Positions 58,182 to 64,000 of a DNA stretch of 64,000 nt are shown here, piece after piece. A program made the translations under genes and the position numbers. Source of the DNA: an uncultured Eggerthellaceae bacterium (GTDB lineage: Bacteria; Actinomycetota; Coriobacteriia; Coriobacteriales; Eggerthellaceae). The stretch is from NCBI GenBank assembly GCA_910588985.1, contig CAJURO010000006.1:1-64000 (forward strand). The letters are read 5' to 3'. Positions within the stretch are counted from its first letter, which is position 1. The number at the start of each line of letters is the position of its first letter. The notes under the pieces were generated by a model. The model did no database searches. It was not told where the DNA came from and was given only the letters and a program-made list of their open reading frames with translations.

Positions 58182-60077
58182 ATGTCGTTCTTGCTCGGCT
58201 GCGAGAAGGTGACCGTCGAGGTGCCTTCGAAGGTTGTCCTCCATGACATCTCCCTTGGTGTTGATACTGGTCAGCGCATCGGCATCGTCGGACGCAATGG
58301 AGACGGGAAGTCCACGCTCCTTCGCCTGCTTGCAGGCGATCTTGAGCCAGACGCTGGTCGCGTGATCCATACGCACGACACGACGATCGGCATCTGCTCC
58401 CAAACCGATTCTCTCGATCCGAACGTAAGCGTTGGGACCGCTGTCGTGGGAGATCTTCCTGAATACGAATGGGCATCCAATCCGAAGGTTCGCGCGATCA
58501 TCGAGGGATTGCTCTCAGATATCGACTGGGAAGCACGCATCGGCACCCTTTCGGGAGGACAGCGCAGGCGTGTCGACCTTGCTCGTGTGCTCGTTGGCGA
58601 ATGGGATGTCGTCATGCTCGATGAGCCGACGAACCATCTTGATATGGTTGGGATCACATGGCTTGCCGATCATTTGAAGACACGCTGGAAGAAAGATACA
58701 GGTGCTCTTCTGGTGGTCACCCACGACCGTTGGTTCCTTGATGAGGTCTGCAACACCATGTGGGAAGTGCATGCAGGAAGCGTTCTGCCCTTCGAGGGCG
58801 GCTTCTCTGCCTATATCATGCAGCGAGTCGAACGCGAAAGGCAAGCTGCTGTTGCAGAGCAGAAGCGCCAGAACCAGCTGCGCCGCGAGCTGGCGTGGCT
58901 CTCACGTGGTGCACGAGCGCGCGCGACCAAGCCCAAGTTCCATGTTGCGCTGGCACAGTCGCTGATCGCAGATGTTCCTGAGCTGCGGAACACGATCGAG
59001 CTCAAGCGCATGGCGATGGCACGCATCGGCAAGCAGGTGGTCGACCTCGAGAATGTAAGCGTTGCATTCGACGAGCATACAGTGCTTGATAACATCACCT
59101 GGCTCATCGGCCCAGGCGATCGACTGGGGATCGTTGGTGGCAATGGCGTTGGGAAGACGACGCTCTTGCGCGTGATCACAGGCGAGCAGCCTCCAACACG
59201 CGGACGTGTGAAGATCGGCGCAACGGTGCGGTTCGCCGTGCTCTCACAGCATCTTGATGATCTTGCAGAAGTTGGCTCCGATCCCGTGCGTGTATTCGTC
59301 GGGCGCTATTCACGTCGCACGATGCTCGATGGCAAGGAGATGACCCCTTCTGCGCTCCTTGAGCGCCTTGGCTTCGACAAGGCTGATCTTAACGAACGGA
59401 TCGAGGATCTCTCGGGCGGTCAAAAGCGCAGGCTTGCTCTCATGATGATCCTTCTCGAAGAGCCGAATGTCTTGATCCTTGACGAACCTGGCAACGATCT
59501 TGATATCGACATGCTCGCTGCGCTTGAGGACCTGCTTGATTCCTGGCCTGGGACCCTCTTGTTGGTCACCCATGATCGCTATCTCATGGAGCGCGTAACG
59601 GATTCGCAGTTCGCTCTCATTGATGGCCATCTGCGCCATTTGCCTGGTGGCGTGGACGAATACGTCTCGATCATGGAAGACGCACGCGGTGAAGCAGGAT
59701 CGCCCCAGAAAACGGCACAAGGACATGCTCGGAAGAACGCAGCAGCGAAAGGTGCTTCAGCGATCACGCTTGGCCAATCTGGCGAAGCTGCCCACGCTCT
59801 GAGAACTGATGCTGCTGACAGCGCTCTCGACCCGAACGATCGCCCTGCTCTCCCGAATAGCGAGGTCAGGCGCCTCAAGAAGCTCATCAGCTCCAACGAG
59901 AAGAAGATCGCTACGCTTGAGGGAAAGATAGCCGATGCCGAGGCGCTCCTCGCAAGCGCTGATCCCACAGATTTCGAGCGTCTCATGGAGATACAGGCAG
60001 AGATCGCATCATACAAGGAACGGCGCGATGCCCTTGAGAACGAGTGGCTCGACGCTGCCGAAGCGCTCGGAGAATAG
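58182..60077 (+). CDS. ABC-F family ATPase (Uup/EttA-like)
   Basis: This 631-residue soluble protein has two ATP-binding cassettes and no membrane part. Cassette 1 has Walker A GRNGDGKST (near 37-45), signature LSGGQRRRVDLARVL and Walker B VMLDEPTNHLD. The linker with EKRQNQLRRELAWLSRGARAR-type sequence (here AEQKRQNQLRRELAWLSRGA) is the P-site tRNA interaction motif. Cassette 2 has GGNGVGKTT and LSGGQKRRLALMM, and reads LDEPGNDLDIDML, with Gly-Asn-Asp in place of Thr-Asn-His. It ends in a coiled C-terminal domain (about 555-631). ABC-F proteins act on the ribosome; this one resembles Uup. Confidence 0.94.
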   Translation: MSFLLGCEKVTVEVPSKVVLHDISLGVDTGQRIGIVGRNGDGKSTLLRLLAGDLEPDAGRVIHTHDTTIGICSQTDSLDPNVSVGTAVVGDLPEYEWASNPKVRAIIEGLLSDIDWEARIGTLSGGQRRRVDLARVLVGEWDVVMLDEPTNHLDMVGITWLADHLKTRWKKDTGALLVVTHDRWFLDEVCNTMWEVHAGSVLPFEGGFSAYIMQRVERERQAAVAEQKRQNQLRRELAWLSRGARARATKPKFHVALAQSLIADVPELRNTIELKRMAMARIGKQVVDLENVSVAFDEHTVLDNITWLIGPGDRLGIVGGNGVGKTTLLRVITGEQPPTRGRVKIGATVRFAVLSQHLDDLAEVGSDPVRVFVGRYSRRTMLDGKEMTPSALLERLGFDKADLNERIEDLSGGQKRRLALMMILLEEPNVLILDEPGNDLDIDMLAALEDLLDSWPGTLLLVTHDRYLMERVTDSQFALIDGHLRHLPGGVDEYVSIMEDARGEAGSPQKTAQGHARKNAAAKGASAITLGQSGEAAHALRTDAADSALDPNDRPALPNSEVRRLKKLISSNEKKIATLEGKIADAEALLASADPTDFERLMEIQAEIASYKERRDALENEWLDAAEALGE

Positions 60078-60102
60078 GACTGCTTTCTTTGCCTCATTTG
60101 AG

Positions 60103-60202
60103 ACCTGTCACATGACAAAGGAAAGTCTCGCCGCGTCGTCGCCTCGAGCCAAGGTCTCTCGACTCCTTTGGCTTCCCTCGCTTTCCTTATCATATGACAG
60201 CT
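60103..60202 (+). repeat. Dispersed hairpin element, copy D
   Basis: Outer arms ACCTGTCA and TGACAGCT, then inner arms AAGGAAAG/CTTTCCTT, with the conserved core GTCTCGCCGCGTCGTCGC and an inner hairpin AGCCAAGG/CCTTTGGCT. The core matches copies A and C closely, while the stem sequences differ but still pair. It lies between the ABC-F gene and the DtxR-like gene and has no long terminal repeats. Confidence 0.83.
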
Positions 60203-60268
60203 CACTTGTATTTTTCTTGAATCGACAGAGGTCGAGCGTTCGCCGTGCTTGTCTGGTAGTATTGAGGC

Positions 60269-60649
60269 ATGAACAAGATCTCAACATCAAGCGAAGACTA
60301 CTTGGAAGCTATCGTGATGCTCGGTGGCGGCGAAGATGCGCATGTGCGCGCCGTCGACATTGCCGAGAAGCTTGGCGTCTCCAAAGCATCGGTCAGCAAG
60401 GCTGTCTCGATCCTGAAGACCAAGGGCTATGTATCGCAGCCTTATTATGGTGAGATCACGCTCACATCCGAAGGCGAGGCATACGGTCGGAAAGTCCTCA
60501 AACGCCACGAGACTCTCACGCTGTTCCTCAATAAGGCGCTCGGTATCGATCGCAAGACCGCGGAGCAGGAAGCCTGCATGATGGAGCATGCCATTAGCGA
60601 TGAATCCTTTGAGAAGTGGCTTGTCTTCATCGATTCCTTGGATTTATAA
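60269..60649 (+). CDS. DtxR/MntR-family metal-dependent regulator
   Basis: This 126-residue winged helix-turn-helix protein (about 5-65: TSSEDYLEAIV, AVDIAEKLGVSKASVSKAV) is followed by the dimer and metal-binding domain (about 66-124), with His81, Glu99, Cys102 and His106 as possible ligands. It lacks the SH3-like third domain, so it is of the short MntR/IdeR-like type. It responds to Mn or Fe and would repress uptake genes. feoB lies about 2.3 kb away in the same region, a plausible target. ATG 60269 is in a weak ribosome context (AGTATTGAGGC). Confidence 0.92.
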   Translation: MNKISTSSEDYLEAIVMLGGGEDAHVRAVDIAEKLGVSKASVSKAVSILKTKGYVSQPYYGEITLTSEGEAYGRKVLKRHETLTLFLNKALGIDRKTAEQEACMMEHAISDESFEKWLVFIDSLDL

Positions 60650-60718
60650 TCGAGTGTACATAAAAGAAGAATACGCCCCTGGGCACACAGCATAAACGAA
60701 CTTACAGAGGAGCGCTTC

Positions 60719-61705
60719 TTGAGGAAAAGATCGAACATCGTATCGTTCGACGAAGCACGCAAATCATCAAAGCGAAGGCATCCCCCGCAAGAGATCCGAT
60801 CACGCGAAGAGGCTGATTCGCATAAGCTCAGCATGATCTTCGAGCTGGATTTCGGCAACGAGGCCGATGATCCCTTCGATCGTTCTTCACATTCCCTTGA
60901 TCTGCACGATGACCAAAACAAGCGTCGTCGCACCTCACGCGCGTCTCAAAGCGATCGCCTCGCACAGGCACCACGCAGCGCGATCACTCGCTTCGATGCT
61001 CCTGGCGAAGCTTCCTCCGACATGGATTCAGACGAGTTCGCCAGCGAAAGCCATACCCCTGCAAAGACTGGCTTCTTTGAGGCACGCAAGCAAAAACAGC
61101 GCCAGAAGGCGAAGGCTCGTGCAGAGAAGCAGTTCAACAAGGCCTACGGGTCAAGCGGGAGCATTTCAGGTCCAACAAGCTCTGACACAGGCCCAAGAGC
61201 TGCGCTCTATGCAGGAGAGATGGGAGCGAAGCAACGCCTTGCAACGCGCATGCAAGATCGCGAGCAGCGCACGGGGGTCAGCTTCTCCTTCCCCATTCTG
61301 AGCAGGCTGCCCAAGCTTCCCAAATGGCCGAAGCCCGTCTCTGCGTCCATCGGCGTCCTTCTGAGCGTCGTGTTGCTCGTCTGCATGGTCTACACGCCAG
61401 CGCAGCAGTACTACCATCAGCTCCGTGAGCGCGATCGGCTCTCTGCAGAGTACACTGCGCTCGTTCAACGCAACGACATCCTTCAAAGCAGCGTTGATGC
61501 GCTCCAAACCGAAGAAGGCGTTGAAGATAAGGCGCACAGTGAATTCGGCCTTGTTCGCGAAGGTGAGCAAGCAGGCAGCGTAACTGGCATAGATGTTCCG
61601 CCGAGCAATTCGAAGTTCACAGCGAACGTTGCTCCTGGAAGCATCCCTGCACCTGAAACCTGGTATTCGCCCGTGCTCGACGTGATCTTCTTCTACACAT
61701 CTTAA
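60719..61705 (+). CDS. FtsB/DivIC-like septum protein with long disordered N-terminus
   Basis: This is a 328-residue protein. The first ~195 residues are Ser/Arg/Lys-rich and mostly disordered. A single membrane helix (about 212-232) follows, then a coiled coil (YHQLRERDRLSAEYTALVQRND, split by positions 240-262) and the DivIC/FtsB-type end with EDKAHSEFGLVREGE (near 277-291). FtsB proteins hold the divisome together with FtsL and FtsQ. The start is TTG at 60719 with GAGGAG nine bases before it. It is followed 11 bases later by the Ppx/GppA gene, an order often found in Actinobacteria (ftsB-ppx), which supports the call. Confidence 0.88.
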   Translation: MRKRSNIVSFDEARKSSKRRHPPQEIRSREEADSHKLSMIFELDFGNEADDPFDRSSHSLDLHDDQNKRRRTSRASQSDRLAQAPRSAITRFDAPGEASSDMDSDEFASESHTPAKTGFFEARKQKQRQKAKARAEKQFNKAYGSSGSISGPTSSDTGPRAALYAGEMGAKQRLATRMQDREQRTGVSFSFPILSRLPKLPKWPKPVSASIGVLLSVVLLVCMVYTPAQQYYHQLRERDRLSAEYTALVQRNDILQSSVDALQTEEGVEDKAHSEFGLVREGEQAGSVTGIDVPPSNSKFTANVAPGSIPAPETWYSPVLDVIFFYTS

Positions 61706-61716
61706 GAGCCAGCGTC

Positions 61717-62670
61717 ATGACCGATCTCAAGCCTGGTAGATACGCAGCCATCGACATCGGCACGGTCACCTGCCGTCTCCTCATAGCTGATGTGGGCGAG
61801 AATGGCGCCATCACTCCCGTGGCCAAACGCTACCAGATCTGCAACCTTGGCGAAGGCGTTGACCGCACGAACATGCTCGCTGACGCGGCGATCGCGCGCG
61901 TGCTTGCTGCCATTGATGATTACAGAGAGGTGATCTCGATATGCGATGTGCCTGATGCTCCTGTCCGTGATGTGATGGCGGTCGCCACGAGCGCAACACG
62001 CGATGCGAAGAATGCTCGAACCTTGCTGGATGCGCTTGCCACGCGCAACATCGACCTTATGGTGATATCAGGAGATGAGGAAGCGAATCTGACGTTTGCG
62101 GGAGCAACAAGCTCTTGGCCAGGTGAGACCTGCATGGTGCTTGATGTCGGAGGAGGGTCGACCGAGGTTTCGTTCGGCACAGCTGGGGCGACCCCTTCCA
62201 TCTTCCACTCCTTCGACCTGGGAAGCCGTCGATGCACTGAGCGCTATCTGCTCTCCGATCCTCCCTCGCATAAGGAGCTGCGCACTTGCGAAGAGGTGGT
62301 CAACGAAACGCTGAGCGCGTGGGCGAGGCAGCTTCCTTCAGATGTTGCCTCAGGTGAGCGCATGATCGCCGTAGCCGGTGCGGCAACCTCTATCGTGAGC
62401 ATGCTCGAAGAGATGGAAGCCTACGATGCATCCCGCGTGCATGGCACGTCTGTGGATATTGAGAGCCTCTCGCAACTGATCGACCGACTCTCTGCAATGA
62501 CGCTTTCAGAGCGGATGTGCATAGTCGGCCTCGACCCTGGTCGAGCACCCGTGATCGTAGCAGGACTGCTCATCATCCGCGAGGTGATGCGTGCCTTCGA
62601 TAAGCAAAGCCTCACCGTCTCAGAGAACGACATCCTTCAGGGCATGATCGCAACCCTTGCATCCACCTGA
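61717..62670 (+). CDS. Ppx/GppA exopolyphosphatase-family protein
   Basis: This 317-residue protein of the actin-like ATPase fold has phosphate 1 motif AAIDIGTVTCRLL (near 9-21) and phosphate 2 motif VLDVGGGSTEVSFG (near 141-154), plus VAGAATSIVSML near 222-233. The length matches the short actinobacterial Ppx forms (about 310, against ~500 in E. coli). It removes terminal phosphate from polyphosphate or pppGpp. The end overlaps the 3' end of the minus-strand Cys-rich gene by 51 bases. Confidence 0.93.
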   Translation: MTDLKPGRYAAIDIGTVTCRLLIADVGENGAITPVAKRYQICNLGEGVDRTNMLADAAIARVLAAIDDYREVISICDVPDAPVRDVMAVATSATRDAKNARTLLDALATRNIDLMVISGDEEANLTFAGATSSWPGETCMVLDVGGGSTEVSFGTAGATPSIFHSFDLGSRRCTERYLLSDPPSHKELRTCEEVVNETLSAWARQLPSDVASGERMIAVAGAATSIVSMLEEMEAYDASRVHGTSVDIESLSQLIDRLSAMTLSERMCIVGLDPGRAPVIVAGLLIIREVMRAFDKQSLTVSENDILQGMIATLAST

Positions 62671-62811
62671 GCGCTTCGAGCACCCTTCGCACCCATGATC
62701 GTTGCAGTCGCACATCCCGCGTTTGTGCAATCGCCTGATGGCGAGCAAGGCACATCCGATGATGGCCAACAGCAATATGATCGTGGCAGGAGTCAGCGCA
62801 AGTTCTTGCAT
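62620..62811 (-). CDS. FeoB-associated Cys-rich membrane protein
   Basis: This 63-residue protein has one N-terminal membrane helix (about 8-25) and a short Cys-rich tail (RGMCDCNDHGCEGCSKRSGG, about 32-51, then CKGC), eight Cys in all beside a single Cys in the helix. This layout matches the FeoB_associated family. Such proteins accompany FeoB and may guide iron or anchor the complex. It is downstream of feoB in the same direction with a 133-base gap. Its end overlaps ppx on the other strand by 51 bases, which is unusual. The start has AAGGGAAGGATAGC before ATG. Confidence 0.8.
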   Translation of the reverse strand: MQELALTPATIILLLAIIGCALLAIRRLHKRGMCDCNDHGCEGCSKRSGGCKGCDHALKDVVL

Positions 62812-62944
62812 GCTATCCTTCCCTTCTTAAGGTTCGAAATCCGTGATGGAGCTGGCAGGGTGATCGCAAAGCGGGTTCCGCAGCGCGCAGCGCGAGGACT
62901 GCCTGAGCGACCGATCATCCCACCAGCTCCTTATCTCCTATCAT

Positions 62945-64000
62945 CTAGGCCGCATTCGCCTCTGCATTGATGCGCGCTTGGGCCTTCCTGTTCTCATCCT
63001 TGTTGTACTTCGGCATGGGACGGAACAGCTGGAAGAGCATCGCGGCGAGCAAGATGAACGCAATGATGGTCCAGAAGTTGAAAGCCACCTCGCCTGTGAT
63101 AAGGCCTCCGAGCTGGTAGATCATGAGCGCCACCACCCAGGCGAACACGCACATGTACCCGATAGCTGCCCAGGTCCACTTCGCTGAGCGCATCTGATTG
63201 CGAATGGCGCCCATCGCTGCAAAGCAGGGAGCACAGAGAAGGTTGAATGCGCAGAAGGCCATGATCGCCACGCTCGTTCCGCCCATCATGTTCGCGAAGG
63301 CGAGCCAGATGCTCGGGTCGTCTTCGCCGATCTCGCCAAGGCTCGTGATGATCCCTACCGTGGCAACGACGTTCTCTTTGGCAACAAGGCCTGTGATCGA
63401 GGTCACCGTGGCTTCCCAGTTGCCGAATCCGAGCGGTGCGAAGATCCAAGCAAGGATGTTACCGAGTCCCGCCATGATGCTGTATTGGATATAGTCGTCC
63501 ATTTCAGTATCGAGCAATCCGAACTGATCCTCGTAGACTCCGAAGTTCAAGAGGAACCAGATGACGATTGATGACAGGAAGATAATGGTTCCTGCTTTCA
63601 CCGCATATGCCTTCACACGTTCCCACATGGAGAGCAGAACGTTCTTGACCGTTGGCAGATGGTAGGAGGGAAGCTCCATGATGAAAGGCGCCGCATCGCC
63701 CGCGAATGCTTTGAGCTTCTTCAGCATGATACAGCTGATGATGATGGCAGCAAGGCCGAGGAAGTAGAACAAGGGAGCGACCCACCAGGTACCTTCGTAG
63801 AAGTTGCCCGCAAGAGCGCCGAACACGAGCGCGATGATCGGAAGCTTCGCGCCACAGGGGATCATCGTTGTGGTCATGACGGTCATGCGACGATCCTTCT
63901 CGTTCTCGATCGTCTTCGTTGCCATGACAGCAGGAACGCCACACCCGCTTGCGATGAGCATCGGGATGAAGGATTTGCCCGACAGGCCGAAGCGACGGAA
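62945..64000 (-). CDS. feoB: Ferrous iron transport protein B, C-terminal part (cut by window edge)
   Basis: At least 351 residues of the membrane part are visible; the frame stays open to the right edge. It has the gate motif GCGVPAVMATKTIENEKDRR (near 20-39), the second gate ATVTSITGLVAKENVVAT (near 218-235) with the LLCAPCFAAMGAI region, and about eight membrane helices. The C-terminal tail is basic and Asn/Ala-rich. The G-domain and the first half lie outside the window. feoA is not visible. The Cys-rich partner follows. The DtxR-like regulator at 60269 may control it. Confidence 0.96.
   Translation of the reverse strand, partial: FRRFGLSGKSFIPMLIASGCGVPAVMATKTIENEKDRRMTVMTTTMIPCGAKLPIIALVFGALAGNFYEGTWWVAPLFYFLGLAAIIISCIMLKKLKAFAGDAAPFIMELPSYHLPTVKNVLLSMWERVKAYAVKAGTIIFLSSIVIWFLLNFGVYEDQFGLLDTEMDDYIQYSIMAGLGNILAWIFAPLGFGNWEATVTSITGLVAKENVVATVGIITSLGEIGEDDPSIWLAFANMMGGTSVAIMAFCAFNLLCAPCFAAMGAIRNQMRSAKWTWAAIGYMCVFAWVVALMIYQLGGLITGEVAFNFWTIIAFILLAAMLFQLFRPMPKYNKDENRKAQARINAEANAA

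Noticed and set aside
1..64000. CRISPR arrays, prophage or insertion-sequence transposase genes.
   Set aside because: No regular spaced direct repeats, integrase, transposase, capsid or terminase genes were seen. The only repeats are those listed.

Overview
The window looks like chromosomal DNA of an anaerobic actinomycete of the class Coriobacteriia, most likely order Eggerthellales (Eggerthella/Slackia/Adlercreutzia relatives). The reasons are a pairing of DMSO-reductase-family molybdenum enzymes with a membrane-embedded LuxR regulator, a monoderm Tad pilus locus without a secretin, [NiFe]-hydrogenase maturation genes, a FeoB with a Cys-rich partner, and actinobacterial signatures in the housekeeping genes. 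The placement is inferred from gene content only. GC is moderate (low to mid 50s by eye), which is low for that order. No plasmid, phage or CRISPR signal was seen.

Layout. 1-5695 (minus strand): a compact Tad/Flp pilus operon (cpaB, cpaE/tadZ, tadA, tadB, tadC, and the start of a Flp pilin cut by the window edge). 6084-12266: an aromatic-acid-type MFS carrier, tRNA-Val, an unrecognised gene, a LytS-type histidine kinase with a membrane repeat protein, and a trigger-factor-like orphan. 12490-24633 is the accessory metabolic island. It holds a zinc-ribbon protein, a two-subunit molybdenum enzyme resembling pyrogallol-phloroglucinol transhydroxylase, a DASS anion transporter and an MFS carrier on the minus strand. 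Divergent from these are a 12-TM LuxR regulator, a second molybdopterin oxidoreductase with its ferredoxin subunit, and a convergent LysR gene.

24643-32924 (minus) is a long co-directional run: pgi, hypF, hypC, hypD, coaD, tig, slyD. 33168-35858 (plus) is an XpaC/TelA pair. 35999-39897 (minus) is a tight operon of a flavin-binding/ferredoxin fusion, a MarR regulator, an ABC solute-binding protein and permease without an ATPase, and an ATP-grasp enzyme. It has a near-consensus promoter followed by a palindromic operator candidate. 40083-46225 holds a sodium:solute symporter, a VapBC-like toxin-antitoxin pair and a very large MacB-type ABC protein. 46415-60077 is mainly housekeeping: aspS, hisS, leuB, a phosphodiesterase, tRNA-Leu, two PH-domain membrane proteins, leuC, leuD, a polyprenyl synthase, a peptidoglycan-binding protein and an ABC-F ATPase. 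60269-64000 holds a DtxR-like regulator, a FtsB/DivIC-like protein, a Ppx/GppA phosphatase, and the 3' part of feoB with its small partner.

Two repeat families link distant parts of the window. One is a hairpin-forming element of about 100-170 bp present in four copies (5915, 35897, 42890, 60103). Its stems keep pairing through compensatory changes, and one copy has clean 12-bp terminal inverted repeats. The other is a 31-bp palindrome present twice (8350, 46368), each time just after the stop codon of a minus-strand gene. The strongest leads for new biology are the transhydroxylase-like island with its candidate operators, the hairpin element family, the ATPase-less transporter/ATP-grasp operon, and a HypF whose second zinc finger has lost a cysteine.
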